Shown here: positions 43,698 to 57,718 of the stretch, one piece after another
Layout: each line of letters starts with the position of its first letter
Position numbering within the stretch: the first letter of the stretch is position 1
DNA from: Streptomyces sp. NBC_01260
GTDB lineage: Bacteria > Actinomycetota > Actinomycetes > Streptomycetales > Streptomycetaceae
Reading direction: 5' to 3'
Assembly: GCF_036226405.1 (NCBI RefSeq)
Contig: NZ_CP108464.1
Span: 2,356,001-2,420,000, forward strand
DNA length: 64,000 nt
Program-made: the position numbers and the translations under genes
Notes under the pieces: model-generated
Seen by the model: only the letters and a program-made list of their open reading frames with translations
Database searches by the model: none
What the model was told of the DNA's origin: nothing

Positions 43698-44456
43698 ATG
43701 CTTCTCCATGACACCGCGCTCGTCTTCGGGCGGTACGCCCGGCAGACCCTGCGCTCGAAGTTCCAGATCCTCTTCGGCATCCTCATGCCCCTGCTGTACC
43801 TGCTCTTCTTCGGTCCGCTGCTCACCGGACTGCCGCTCGGCCGGTCCGGTGACTCCTGGCAGATCCTGGTACCCGGCCTGCTGCTCCAGCTCGGCCTGTT
43901 CGGCGCCTCGTTCAGCGGGTTCGCCCTCATCATCGACAAGTCGACCGGTGTGATGGAACGGATGCGGGTGACCCCGGTCAGCCGGCTGGCTCTGCTGCTG
44001 GGACGGGTGCTGCGGGACACGCTGCTGTTCATGTTCCAGGCGGTGCTGCTGGTCTCGGCCGCCCTGGTCATGGGCTTGCGCGCACCGCTCCCCGGAGTCC
44101 TGATCGGCTTCGCGTTCGTCGGCCTGCTGACGGTCTCGCTGGCCTCGCTCTCGTACGCGCTGGCGATGAAGGTCAGCACACCGCAGGAGTTCGGCCCGGT
44201 GATCAACTCGCTCACCATGCCGGCCATGCTGCTCTCCGGCCTGATGCTGCCGATGACCCTGGGCCCGAAGTGGCTGGACGTGCTCTCCCACCTCACGCCG
44301 CTGCGCTACCTCGTGGACGCGGTACGGGACGCGTACATCGGCTCGTACGCCACCACGCACATGCTCTGCGGCGTGCTGGTCGCCCTCGGATTCGCGACGC
44401 TCGCCGTGACAGTGGGCACACGCGTCTTCCTGAGGGCCGGGGCCTCACTACGCTGA
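43698..44456 (+). CDS. DrrB-like ABC-2 permease
   Basis: A 252-residue permease with six helices. The core motif FGPVINSLTMPAMLLSGLML precedes the conserved LSHLTPLRYLVDAVRDAYIG. ATG 43698 lies 12 bases after the ATPase stop. The next gene, the adenosyltransferase, starts four bases after this one ends, so the three are likely co-transcribed. Confidence 0.92.
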   Translation: MLLHDTALVFGRYARQTLRSKFQILFGILMPLLYLLFFGPLLTGLPLGRSGDSWQILVPGLLLQLGLFGASFSGFALIIDKSTGVMERMRVTPVSRLALLLGRVLRDTLLFMFQAVLLVSAALVMGLRAPLPGVLIGFAFVGLLTVSLASLSYALAMKVSTPQEFGPVINSLTMPAMLLSGLMLPMTLGPKWLDVLSHLTPLRYLVDAVRDAYIGSYATTHMLCGVLVALGFATLAVTVGTRVFLRAGASLR

Positions 44457-44460
44457 CGCC

Positions 44461-45033
44461 ATGGTCAATCTGACACGTATCTACACCCGTACCGGCGACC
44501 AGGGCACCACCGCCCTCGGCGACATGAGCCGGACAGCCAAGACCGATCTGCGGATCTCCGCCTACGCCGACACCAACGAGGCCAACGCGGTCATCGGCAC
44601 GGCGATCGCGCTCGGGCAGCTGACCGACGACGTCGTGAAGGTGCTCGTCCGCGTACAGAACGACCTGTTCGACGTGGGCGCGGACCTGTCGACCCCGGTC
44701 GTCGAGGAACCGAAGTACCCGCCGCTGCGGGTCGAGCAGTTCTACGTCGACAAGCTGGAGGCGGACTGCGACCACTTCCTGGAGCAGGTGGAGAAGCTCC
44801 GCAGCTTCATCCTGCCCGGCGGCACCCCGGGCGCGGCGCTGCTGCACCAGGCCTGCACGGTGGTGCGGCGCGCGGAGCGGTCCACCTGGGCGGCGTTCGA
44901 AGTCCACGGCGAGGTGATGAACCCGCTGACGGCGACTTACCTCAACCGGCTCTCCGACCTGCTGTTCATCCTCGCCCGGGTGGCGAACAAGGAGGTCGGC
45001 GACGTCCTGTGGGTGCCGGGCGGCGAACGGTGA
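44461..45033 (+). CDS. Cob(I)alamin adenosyltransferase, PduO type
   Basis: A 190-residue ATP:cob(I)alamin adenosyltransferase that makes adenosylcobalamin. The N-terminal ATP site reads RIYTRTGDQGTTALGD; the family core RVQNDLFDVGADLSTP, RSFILPGGTPGAALLHQAC and VVRRAERSTWAAF follows. It supplies the cofactor needed by acyl-CoA mutases such as IcmA. Only four bases separate it from the permease gene, an odd operon partner. Confidence 0.94.
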   Translation: MVNLTRIYTRTGDQGTTALGDMSRTAKTDLRISAYADTNEANAVIGTAIALGQLTDDVVKVLVRVQNDLFDVGADLSTPVVEEPKYPPLRVEQFYVDKLEADCDHFLEQVEKLRSFILPGGTPGAALLHQACTVVRRAERSTWAAFEVHGEVMNPLTATYLNRLSDLLFILARVANKEVGDVLWVPGGER

Positions 45034-45037
45034 CCGG

Positions 45038-45088
45038 CGTCCTCGATCGCCGGAACCCCGGGTTCAGCCCGTCCGGCGATCGAGGACG
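45038..45088. terminator. Bidirectional terminator built from a dispersed 16-bp repeat
   Basis: CGTCCTCGATCGCCGG (45038-45053) and its exact complement at 45073-45088 enclose a 19-base loop, between the convergent adenosyltransferase and membrane-protein genes. The arm CCGGCGATCGAGGAC is nearly the same as the direct copy at 37862-37876. Confidence 0.8.
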
Positions 45089-45093
45089 ACGCG

Positions 45094-45663
45094 TCAGCCG
45101 GGCGGGTCCGGCACCCGCTTCGCCTCCCGCCGGGGGTCCCGCTTCGGGAACACCGTGTAGCTCGCCGCGATCACCAGGTTGATCCCGATCACGAACAGCA
45201 TCGTCTGCTGCCAGGACCGCAGCGACGCCACGTCGCCGTCGCCCCCCACGTACCAGACCGCCCCCTGGAGCAGCGCCAGCGCGGTCACCGCGGCCAGCGC
45301 CCACCGCCCGGCCACCCGCCACTCGTGCACCGCCCGCGCCATCCCGTACTTCGGCGGCCTCACCGGCGGCGGGCCCCCCGCGAAGCGGTGGGCGACCCGG
45401 GCGTCGACCCACCGGATCGTGGAGTGCCCGAGGCCCACCGTGAAGCCGATGTACACCGCGGCGAGGCCGTGCTTCCAGTCCGGAGCGGCACCGTTCTTCA
45501 GGTCGACGGCCGTCACCACCAGCAGGATCACCTCCAGCAGCGGCTCGCACAGCAGCACCGCGCCACCGAGCCGCGGCTTCTTCGCCACGTACCGCAGCGC
45601 GAGTCCCCCGGCCAGCAGCACCCAGAAGGCGATCTCGCAGAGAACGATCAGCGTGACGATCAC
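45094..45663 (-). CDS. Integral membrane protein of unknown function
   Basis: A 189-residue protein from GTG 45663 with AGGAG eight bases upstream. Five hydrophobic helices: IVTLIVLCEIAFWVLLAGGL at the N-terminus, then VLLCEPLLEVILLVVTAVDL, HGLAAVYIGFTVGLGHSTIR, WALAAVTALALLQGAVWYVG and TMLFVIGINLVIAASYTVFP. The C-terminal tail is basic (KRDPRREAKRVPDPPG). No transport or enzyme motif is visible. It is divergent from chiS. Confidence 0.75.
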   Translation of the reverse strand: MIVTLIVLCEIAFWVLLAGGLALRYVAKKPRLGGAVLLCEPLLEVILLVVTAVDLKNGAAPDWKHGLAAVYIGFTVGLGHSTIRWVDARVAHRFAGGPPPVRPPKYGMARAVHEWRVAGRWALAAVTALALLQGAVWYVGGDGDVASLRSWQQTMLFVIGINLVIAASYTVFPKRDPRREAKRVPDPPG

Positions 45664-45800
45664 GGTCCTGTCTCCTTTCGCTCCCCTCCAGCGTCTCCGC
45701 CGCGGCGCGCCCGATCGTCGCCCGGAGTGACGAACCGCCACTGCATCCTTCGATGTAGTCGCGCCTCACTCCCCGTACGGACGACCCGGGACCGCCCGCC

Positions 45801-47012
45801 GTGTTGGATGGGAGGGTGCCCTCCCCTCCCCGCCCCCACCGCGACGACGTCCTCATCGCGGTCAGCGGTCTGCTCGGCGGAGTGGTCCTGTGGCTGCTCG
45901 GTCTGCACATGCAGACCGGCCGGCCCCTCGACGCCCCCGGGATCGAACTGGTCCCGCTCGCCGTGATGTCGGCGCTGGCGCTGCTGCGCAGGAGCGCGCC
46001 GCAGACCGCCCTGGTCATCGGCACGCTCGCGCTGATCATGGACCAGTTCACGGCCGGGAACCTGGCGACCGTGCTGCTGTACACCGACGTCATGTACGCG
46101 GCCGTGCTCTACGGCACCCCGGCGGCCGCCCGGCGGATCCCGGTGACCACCTTCCTGATCACGGTCACGGTCACGATCGGCTTCCTGGCCTGGTTCCGCA
46201 GTGCCGAGGCGCTGCTCATCGGCATCGTCACGGGGCTGGTCTCGTTCGTGCCCGCCCTCACCGGGGTCAGTGTGCGCAACCATCGCGATGCCGCCGAGAC
46301 CGAGCGGCTGCGCGCCGATCAGACGGCTCTGCTGGCCGAGATGGACCGGGCGCAGGCGGTGACCGCCGAACGGGCCCGGATGGCGCGCGAACTGCACGAC
46401 ATGGTCGCCAACCACCTCTCCGCGATCGCCATCCACTCCACCGCCGCGCTCTCCATCGACGACCCGGAGACGTCCCGGAACGCCCTGGGGGTCATCCGGG
46501 AGAACAGCGTCGACGGTCTGGCCGAAATGCGCCGTCTGATCGGGCTGCTGCGTACCGGCGGGGCCGATCCTGAGCCCAGTATCTCGCCGACGCTCGGCTC
46601 GCTGGACGCCCTGGTCGAGCAGCACCGTACCAACGCCGCGTCCAGCGGGCTGACGTGCGTGCTGGAGGACTCACGTACCGAGACGGGTCCGCTGCCGGCG
46701 CCGGTCGAGCTGGCCGCGTACCGGATCGTCCAGGAGTCCCTCACGAACGCGCTCAAACATGCCGGGCCCGGCACGGTCACGGTCCGGCTGGGGCAGGCGG
46801 GGCAGCGGCTGACGGTGCAGGTCACCAGCGTCCTCGGGGACCGGCCGGGGCCGCGCGCGCCCGGTTCGGGGGCCGGACTGGTCGGGATGCAGGAGCGGGT
46901 GGCGCTGCTCGGCGGGGAGATCGAGGCGGGGCCGGTGTCCACCGGGAGCGGGACGAAGATCTGGTGTGTACGGGCTGAACTGCCCGTCGGGGAAGGGAGC
47001 GTGCGGGCATGA
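45801..47012 (+). CDS. chiS: Sensor histidine kinase ChiS
   Basis: A 403-residue NarL-type kinase. The N-terminal half has about four to five TM helices; H199 lies in RMARELHDMVANHL (HisKA_3), and the HATPase part has AAYRIVQESLTNALKHAGPG and SGAGLVGMQERV. By synteny it is the ChiS kinase described upstream of chiC in S. coelicolor, which senses a chitin-derived signal through an unknown route. Start GTG 45801 is taken as the first in frame; GTG 45816 is possible but has GGGAGG too close. Confidence 0.88.
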   Translation: MLDGRVPSPPRPHRDDVLIAVSGLLGGVVLWLLGLHMQTGRPLDAPGIELVPLAVMSALALLRRSAPQTALVIGTLALIMDQFTAGNLATVLLYTDVMYAAVLYGTPAAARRIPVTTFLITVTVTIGFLAWFRSAEALLIGIVTGLVSFVPALTGVSVRNHRDAAETERLRADQTALLAEMDRAQAVTAERARMARELHDMVANHLSAIAIHSTAALSIDDPETSRNALGVIRENSVDGLAEMRRLIGLLRTGGADPEPSISPTLGSLDALVEQHRTNAASSGLTCVLEDSRTETGPLPAPVELAAYRIVQESLTNALKHAGPGTVTVRLGQAGQRLTVQVTSVLGDRPGPRAPGSGAGLVGMQERVALLGGEIEAGPVSTGSGTKIWCVRAELPVGEGSVRA

Positions 47013-47659
47013 CCATCCGGGTTCTGGTGGCCGAGGACCAGTCGGCGGTGCGTGCGGGGCTGGTGCTCATCCTGGGCAGCGCGCCGGACATCGAGGTCGT
47101 CGGGGAGGCCGGTGACGGGGAGGCGGCGGTGCGGCTGGCCCGTGAACTGCGCCCCGATCTGGTGCTGATGGACATCCAGATGCCCAGGCTGGACGGGGTG
47201 TCGGCGACGAAGCAGGTGGTCGCGGAGCGGCTGGCGGATGTGCTGGTGCTGACGACCTTCGATCTGGACGAGTACGTCTTCGGCGCGCTGCGGGCCGGGG
47301 CGTCGGGCTTTCTGCTGAAGGACACCGAGGCGCACGGCCTGCTCGAAGCGGTACGCACGGTGGCGCGCGGCGAGGGCCTGATCGCCCCGGCGGTGACGCG
47401 CCGGCTGATCGCGGAGTTCGCCGGTACCACCACCGCGCCGCCGCCGGAGGCTCCGGACCTGGCGGTGCTGGACTCCCTCACCCGGCGCGAGCGCGAAGTG
47501 CTCGGCTGCCTCGGCGAAGGCCTGTCGAACGCCGAGGTCGCGGTGCGCCTCTCCATGGCGGAGGCGACGGTGAAGACGCACGTCAGCAGGCTGCTGGGAA
47601 AGCTGGAGCTCCGCAGCCGGGTCCAGGCGGCGGTGCTGGCCCAGGAGTTGGGCATCTGA
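47009..47659 (+). CDS. chiR: LuxR-type response regulator ChiR
   Basis: A 216-residue regulator, receiver phosphoacceptor D55 (DLVLMDIQMP) and C-terminal LuxR HTH (LTRREREVLGCLGEGLSNAE onwards). ATG 47009 overlaps the kinase stop by 4 bp. In S. coelicolor ChiR activates chiC, the next gene here, which starts 180 bp downstream. Confidence 0.9.
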   Translation: MTIRVLVAEDQSAVRAGLVLILGSAPDIEVVGEAGDGEAAVRLARELRPDLVLMDIQMPRLDGVSATKQVVAERLADVLVLTTFDLDEYVFGALRAGASGFLLKDTEAHGLLEAVRTVARGEGLIAPAVTRRLIAEFAGTTTAPPPEAPDLAVLDSLTRREREVLGCLGEGLSNAEVAVRLSMAEATVKTHVSRLLGKLELRSRVQAAVLAQELGI

Positions 47660-47685
47660 GGTTTAGCCGCACCCGACTCCGATCT

Positions 47686-47728
47686 TTGGTCCAGACCTCT
47701 TGACGATTGGTCCAGACCTTCCTAATCT
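47686..47728 (+). promoter_or_regulatory. chiC promoter with two DasR-like/chitinase direct repeats
   Basis: TTGGTCCAGACCT occurs at 47686-47698 and 47707-47719, 21 bp apart (two turns). Each copy holds a palindromic TGGTC-CAGACC close to the DasR consensus (ACTGGTCTAGACCAGT). The second repeat lies between -35 TTGACG (47700-47705) and -10 TAATCT (47723-47728), which are 17 bp apart. This is the layout known for Streptomyces chitinase promoters. Confidence 0.9.
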
Positions 47729-47838
47729 CACCGAGCACACTGCGGTGAGCACGCCATGACAAAGCGCGCTCAGGGCGGCGCAGGGTTTGCAGTCGACGGA
47801 CCACCCCCGTTTGTCCGGACCTCACCCCAGGAGCACCG

Positions 47839-49722
<1,884 letters not shown>

Positions 49723-49760
49723 TCACCGCCGCACCGCATTGCGCGTAACCCCGAAAAAGC

Positions 49761-49795
49761 ACCGGGGAGACAGGTCCGCCCCCTGTCTCCCCGGT
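49761..49795 (+). terminator. Rho-independent terminator after chiC
   Basis: CCGGGGAGACAGG (49762-49774) pairs with 49782-49794 around a 7-base loop, plus A49761-T49795, and is followed by TTTT. The AAAAAG before it allows use in the other direction for the DUF2550 gene. Confidence 0.9.
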
Positions 49796-49822
49796 TTTCG
49801 TCTGTGTGGCGCGTGGCCGGCC

Positions 49823-50275
49823 TCAGGCCACGTTCACCCGCTGGCCGGGCGGTGCCGCCTCCAGCCAGGCGAGGAATCCGGTCAGGGCGTCCTCGCTCAT
49901 CGCCAGCTCCAGGCGGGTCTCCCGGTGGAGACAGCCGAGCACGATGGCGTCGGAGAGCAGCGCGAGCTCCTCCTCGCCCTCGGGCAGCCGACGGGCGACC
50001 ACCTCGATCGAGGACCGCTCAAGGACCCGGCGCGGGCGCGGGGAGTAGCTGAAGACCCGGAACCAGTCGACCTTGTCGCCGTGGTACCGGGCGACCCCGT
50101 ACACCCAGCCCTTGCCCGAGAGATCGGGCTCCACCGGCACATTCCAGCGCAGGCTGCAGTCGAAGGTCCCGCCGGAGCGCTGAATCAGCCGCCGACGCAG
50201 ACCGAAGACGAAGAGACCAACCGCGACCAGTGCGACGACCAGCCCGCTCACCCACAGCGCGAGGAACATCTCCAC
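49823..50275 (-). CDS. DUF2550 family single-pass membrane protein
   Basis: A 150-residue protein from GTG 50275 with GGAGG six bases upstream. TM helix at about 5-26 (LALWVSGLVVALVAVGLFVF), then a soluble cytoplasmic or outer domain with GGTFDCSLRW, GKGWVYGVARYHGDKVDWFR and LAMSEDALTGFLAWLEAAPP. DUF2550 is actinobacterial and conserved downstream of atpC. Its role is unknown; the position suggests a link to ATP synthase or to cell-wall synthesis. Confidence 0.88.
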   Translation of the reverse strand: MEMFLALWVSGLVVALVAVGLFVFGLRRRLIQRSGGTFDCSLRWNVPVEPDLSGKGWVYGVARYHGDKVDWFRVFSYSPRPRRVLERSSIEVVARRLPEGEEELALLSDAIVLGCLHRETRLELAMSEDALTGFLAWLEAAPPGQRVNVA

Positions 50276-50335
50276 CGACCTCCTCGCGTCGTCGAGTAAA
50301 CGAATACCGCCCGGACTTCACCTGCACCTGCATCG

Positions 50336-50387
50336 CCTCAGCCGCGACACGGTCTGGAGAGGTCTCCAGCTCGGGCCGCGGCTGAGG
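50336..50387 (-). terminator. Compound stem-loop after atpC
   Basis: Outer arms CCTCAGCCGCG (50336-50346) and CGCGGCTGAGG (50377-50387) enclose an inner hairpin CTGGAGA (50354-50360) and TCTCCAG (50363-50369). It is 22 bases past the atpC stop, in front of the DUF2550 gene, and probably ends the atp message. Confidence 0.8.
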
Positions 50388-50409
50388 GTAAAGACTTGTC
50401 GCGGGGTGG

Positions 50410-50784
50410 CTAGTGCACCGCCACCGCGCGCAGTCGCACATCGGCGCGACGCTCGGCGGCGCCGTCCGTGTCCGACTTCGCACGTTCCAGCGCACGCTCG
50501 GCGCGCTGGACATCGATCTCGTCCGCCAGCTCGGCAATCTCCGCCAGCAGCGAGAGCTTGTCGTCGGCGAACGAGATGAAACCGCCGTGCACCGCGGCGA
50601 TGACAGTGGAGCCATCGCTCGTACGGATCGTCACCGGGCCCGATTCCAGCACACCCAGAAGCGGCTGGTGACCGGGCATGACGCCGATGTCGCCGGACGT
50701 GGTGCGCGCGACGACCAGGGTGGCCTCGCCGGACCAGACACTACGGTCCGCCGCGACCAGCTCGACGTGCAGCTCAGCAGCCAA
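50410..50784 (-). CDS. atpC: ATP synthase epsilon subunit
   Basis: A 124-residue F1 epsilon subunit with the N-terminal beta-sandwich (ELHVELVAADRSVWSGEATL) and a helical C-terminal pair (RAERALERAKSD). It couples the rotor to F1 and can inhibit ATP hydrolysis. The start is TTG 50784 with GAGGAG seven bases upstream. The last gene of the operon. Confidence 0.95.
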   Translation of the reverse strand: MAAELHVELVAADRSVWSGEATLVVARTTSGDIGVMPGHQPLLGVLESGPVTIRTSDGSTVIAAVHGGFISFADDKLSLLAEIAELADEIDVQRAERALERAKSDTDGAAERRADVRLRAVAVH

Positions 50785-50893
50785 GGGTGGCTCCTCGGGT
50801 CACCACCCGGCGGTCATGCCGGGTGTTGGGTCAATTCTACGGGGCGTGGTGAGGGGGACGGGACGCACCCGCCCCCCTCGGTGAGCCGGAGGC

Positions 50894-53250
<2,357 letters not shown>

Positions 53251-53253
53251 CGA

Positions 53254-54825
53254 TCAGCCCTCGCCCAGAAGCTTGCCGTCCGAGGTCTCGAACTGCTGCT
53301 TGAAGGCGGCGACCGCGTCGGCTACCGACTGCAGCGTGTCGTCGGACATCTTGGCGCCCTCGGCGATGCTGGTCAGGAGGTCCTTGCGCTCGCGGCGCAG
53401 GTACTCCAGCAGCTCGCTCTCGAAGCGGCGGATGTCCTCGACCGGGACGTCGTCCATCTTGCCCGTGGTGCCGGCCCAGACCGAGACGACCTGCTCCTCG
53501 ACCGGGAGCGGGGAGTACTGCGGCTGCTTCAGCAGCTCGACCATGCGCTTACCGCGCTCCAGCGAAGCCTTCGAGGCCGCGTCCAGGTCGGAGCCGAAGG
53601 CGGCGAACGCCTCCAGCTCACGGTACTGGGCGAGGTCCACGCGGAGTCGGCCGGAGACCTGACGCATGGCCTTGTGCTGGGCGGAGCCACCGACTCGCGA
53701 GACCGAGATACCGACGTTCAGAGCCGGACGCTGGCCGGCGTTGAACAGGTCGGACTCCAGGAAGCACTGGCCGTCGGTGATGGAGATGACGTTGGTCGGG
53801 ATGAACGCCGACACGTCGTTCGCCTTGGTCTCGACGATCGGGAGGCCGGTCATCGAACCGGCACCCATCTCGTCGGAGAGCTTGGCGCAGCGCTCCAGCA
53901 GACGCGAGTGGAGGTAGAAGACGTCGCCCGGGTAGGCCTCACGGCCCGGCGGACGGCGCAGCAGAAGCGATACGGCGCGGTACGCGTCGGCCTGCTTCGA
54001 AAGGTCATCGAAGATGATCAGGACGTGCTTGCCCTGGTACATCCAGTGCTGGCCGATGGCCGAACCGGTGTACGGCGCCAGGTACTTGAAGCCGGCCGGG
54101 TCGGACGCCGGGGCGGCGACGATGGTCGTGTACTCAAGCGCGCCGGCCTCTTCGAGGGCACCGCGCACGGAGGCGATGGTGGAGCCCTTCTGACCGATGG
54201 CGACGTAGATGCAGCGAACCTGCTTCTTCACGTCGCCCGAGCGCCAGTTGTCGCGCTGGTTGATGATCGTGTCGACAGCCAGAGCGGTCTTACCCGTCTG
54301 ACGGTCACCGATGATCAGCTGACGCTGGCCGCGGCCGATCGGCACCATGGCGTCGACGGCCTTGTAGCCGGTCTGCATCGGCTCGTGCACCGACTTACGG
54401 ACCATGACGCCAGGGGCCTGCAGCTCGAGGGCGCGCCGACTGTCGGTCGCGATCTCGCCGAGACCGTCGATCGGGTTGCCGAGCGGGTCGACGACGCGGC
54501 CGAGGTAACCCTCGCCGACGCCGACGGAGAGCACCTCACCGGTGCGCTGCACCGGCTGGCCCTCCTCGATTCCGCTGAACTCGCCGAGGACGATCGCACC
54601 GATCTCGCGCTCCTCGAGGTTGAGGGCGAGACCGAGGGTGCCGTCCTCGAACTTCAGCAGCTCGTTCGCCATGGCGGAGGGCAGGCCCTCCACCTTCGCG
54701 ATGCCGTCGCCGGCAACGCTGACCGTACCGACCTCCTCGCGCGAGGCCGCGTCCGGCTTGTACGACTGGACAAAGTTCTCCAGCGCATCCCGGATCTCCT
54801 CCGGCCGGATCGTGAGCTCCGCCAT
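53254..54825 (-). CDS. atpA: ATP synthase alpha subunit
   Basis: A 523-residue non-catalytic F1 subunit: P-loop [35 protein letters not shown], and [20 protein letters not shown]. The start is ATG 54825 ([10 protein letters not shown]), with AGGGA eight bases upstream; the frame extends further but without family sequence. Two hairpins lie in the 140-bp gap to atpH. Confidence 0.97.
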   Translation of the reverse strand: MAELTIRPEEIRDALENFVQSYKPDAASREEVGTVSVAGDGIAKVEGLPSAMANELLKFEDGTLGLALNLEEREIGAIVLGEFSGIEEGQPVQRTGEVLSVGVGEGYLGRVVDPLGNPIDGLGEIATDSRRALELQAPGVMVRKSVHEPMQTGYKAVDAMVPIGRGQRQLIIGDRQTGKTALAVDTIINQRDNWRSGDVKKQVRCIYVAIGQKGSTIASVRGALEEAGALEYTTIVAAPASDPAGFKYLAPYTGSAIGQHWMYQGKHVLIIFDDLSKQADAYRAVSLLLRRPPGREAYPGDVFYLHSRLLERCAKLSDEMGAGSMTGLPIVETKANDVSAFIPTNVISITDGQCFLESDLFNAGQRPALNVGISVSRVGGSAQHKAMRQVSGRLRVDLAQYRELEAFAAFGSDLDAASKASLERGKRMVELLKQPQYSPLPVEEQVVSVWAGTTGKMDDVPVEDIRRFESELLEYLRRERKDLLTSIAEGAKMSDDTLQSVADAVAAFKQQFETSDGKLLGEG

Positions 54826-54872
54826 CTGGGTTCCCTGCTCTCCTTGTTGGGCCCGAAGTTTCTTAAGGGGGT

Positions 54873-54890
54873 CTGGGGGCCGACCCCCAG
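54873..54890. other. Intercistronic hairpin between atpH and atpA
   Basis: CTGGGGG (54873-54879), loop CCGA, CCCCCAG (54884-54890), just upstream of the atpA ribosome site. A GC-rich, REP-like element of a type common in Streptomyces genomes. It could affect mRNA stability or attenuation. Confidence 0.6.
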
Positions 54891-54911
54891 GAATCTTCTG
54901 CAATTTCTGCA

Positions 54912-54927
54912 CGGCCCAACCGGGCCG
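54912..54927. other. Second hairpin in the atpH-atpA gap
   Basis: CGGCCC (54912-54917), loop AACC, GGGCCG (54922-54927), 39 bases after the atpH stop (54966) on the minus strand. Confidence 0.5.
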
Positions 54928-54965
54928 CTGGTCTTGCTCTGTCTCTGTTACTGCGCCGGGCTGGG

Positions 54966-55781
54966 TCAGCCGGCCATCCGCCGGGTCGCCTCGTCGAGAC
55001 GCTCCGCGATGGTGCCGTTGACGACCTCGTCACCGACCCGCACCGTGACTCCGCCGAGGACCTCGGGGTCCACGTCGAGATTCAGGTGCATCTGGCGGCC
55101 GTAGATCTTCGCCAGGGCGGCGCCGAGGCGCTGCTTCTGCCGATCGCTCAGCGGCACTGCCGAGGTGACGATCGCGACCATGCGGTCACGGCGCTCCGCG
55201 GCGAGCTTGGAGAGGGAGTCGAGTCCCTCTTCCAGGCTACGTCCCCGGGGCTGGGTGACAAGCCGCACGATGACGCGCTCGGTGGTGGGCCGCGCCTTTC
55301 CGCCGAGCAGGCTGCGCAGCAGCTCGCCCTTGGCGGCGGGGGTCGCGGTCCGGCTGGTGAGCGCGGCGCGCAGCTCCGGGTCCGAGGCGACGATCCGGCC
55401 GAACCGGAACATCTCGTCCTCGACGTCGTCGAGGTCTCCGTTGCGCTGGGCGGCGGTGAGGTCCGCGGTGTTCGCCAGTTCCTCGACCGAGTCGACCAGG
55501 TCACGCGACTGCGACCAGCGCGAGCGGACCATGCCGGAGACCAGATCGACGGCTTCGCCGCCCACCTGGCCGCGCAGCAGACGTCCGGCCAGCTCGGCCC
55601 TGGCCTCGCCGGGCTGAGCCGGGTCGGTCAGGACCCGGCGCAGCGACACCTCGCGGTGCAGCAGCGCCGTGACGCCGGCCAGGTCCTCGGCGAGCTTCGA
55701 CGCGTCGACCGACGTGCTGTCGGTCAGTGCGTCGAGACGCTCGCGTGCGGCGGCCAGTGCCTCGCGGCTCGCGCCGTTCAT
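54966..55781 (-). CDS. atpH: ATP synthase delta subunit
   Basis: A 271-residue actinobacterial-type delta subunit, longer than the 177-residue E. coli one, as usual in this phylum. The C-terminal domain reads [20 protein letters not shown] then [16 protein letters not shown]. It ties the peripheral stalk to F1. ATG 55781 overlaps the atpF stop (ATGA). Confidence 0.96.
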   Translation of the reverse strand: MNGASREALAAARERLDALTDSTSVDASKLAEDLAGVTALLHREVSLRRVLTDPAQPGEARAELAGRLLRGQVGGEAVDLVSGMVRSRWSQSRDLVDSVEELANTADLTAAQRNGDLDDVEDEMFRFGRIVASDPELRAALTSRTATPAAKGELLRSLLGGKARPTTERVIVRLVTQPRGRSLEEGLDSLSKLAAERRDRMVAIVTSAVPLSDRQKQRLGAALAKIYGRQMHLNLDVDPEVLGGVTVRVGDEVVNGTIAERLDEATRRMAG

Positions 55782-56320
55782 CGGACGGCCTCGGCCTTCG
55801 CCTCGAGCTCGTCGAGGAAGCGGTCGACGGTGCCACTCTGCCGGGCGTGGTCCTCAAGGGACTCGCCGACGAGCTTGCCGGCCAGGTCGGTGGCGAGCTT
55901 GCCCACGTCCTGACGCAGCGCGGACGCCGCGGCCTTGCGGTCGGCCTCGATCTGGGCGTGGCCCGCAGCGACGATCTCCTCGCGCTGCCGCTGGCCTTCC
56001 GCCCGCATCTCCTGCAGGATCACGGCGCCCTGCTCCTGCGCCTCCTGGCGCATACGAGCGGCTTCGTGGCGGGCCTCGGCGAGCTGAGCCTTGTACTGCT
56101 CAAGAACGCTCTGGGCCTCGGTCTGGGCCGCATCGGCCTTTTCGATACCGCCTTCGATGGCCTCGCGACGCTCTTCCAGAACCTTGTTGATGTTCGGGAG
56201 GAGCTTCTTGGCGAGGAAGCCGAAGACGATGAGGAAAGCGATGAGGCCGATGACGAGCTCAGGGATCGGCGGGATGAGCGGGTTTTCCGTCTCAGCCGCG
56301 ATCGTAAGCAACTGGCTCAC
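55778..56320 (-). CDS. atpF: ATP synthase b subunit
   Basis: A 180-residue peripheral stalk protein: one TM helix about 22-42 (LVIGLIAFLIVFGFLAKKLL) and a long charged coiled coil. GTG 56320 is used, with AAAGG upstream. Overlaps atpH by 4 bp. Confidence 0.96.
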   Translation of the reverse strand: MSQLLTIAAETENPLIPPIPELVIGLIAFLIVFGFLAKKLLPNINKVLEERREAIEGGIEKADAAQTEAQSVLEQYKAQLAEARHEAARMRQEAQEQGAVILQEMRAEGQRQREEIVAAGHAQIEADRKAAASALRQDVGKLATDLAGKLVGESLEDHARQSGTVDRFLDELEAKAEAVR

Positions 56321-56363
56321 GTCATTGCCTTTCGTCTAGTGGGCTGGTCGTGGATCCGAAGAT

Positions 56364-57493
<1,130 letters not shown>

Positions 57494-57718
57494 CGCGGGC
57501 TCCTTCAGCGTGGCGCATAGGTACGGCAACCTCGTTGTGTCGGCGCGGCGCGCAGCCGCGATTCGGCACTGGACTGGTGATTCGGATGGGCGAGCGGCAG
57601 TCAGGCATTGAGCCTCGCGATCGAGCAGGCGTCAGCTCATATACCCGCGCCCGCGGTGCCGCAGTTGGAACCGGACGATAGCAGGGTCCTGAACTTGCCC
57701 TTATACCGCCCCTACCCT

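Noticed and set aside
45816..45818. GTG 45816 as the chiS start
   Set aside because: The GGGAGG lies directly against the codon, too close for a ribosome site, so GTG 45801 was kept although its own site is poor.
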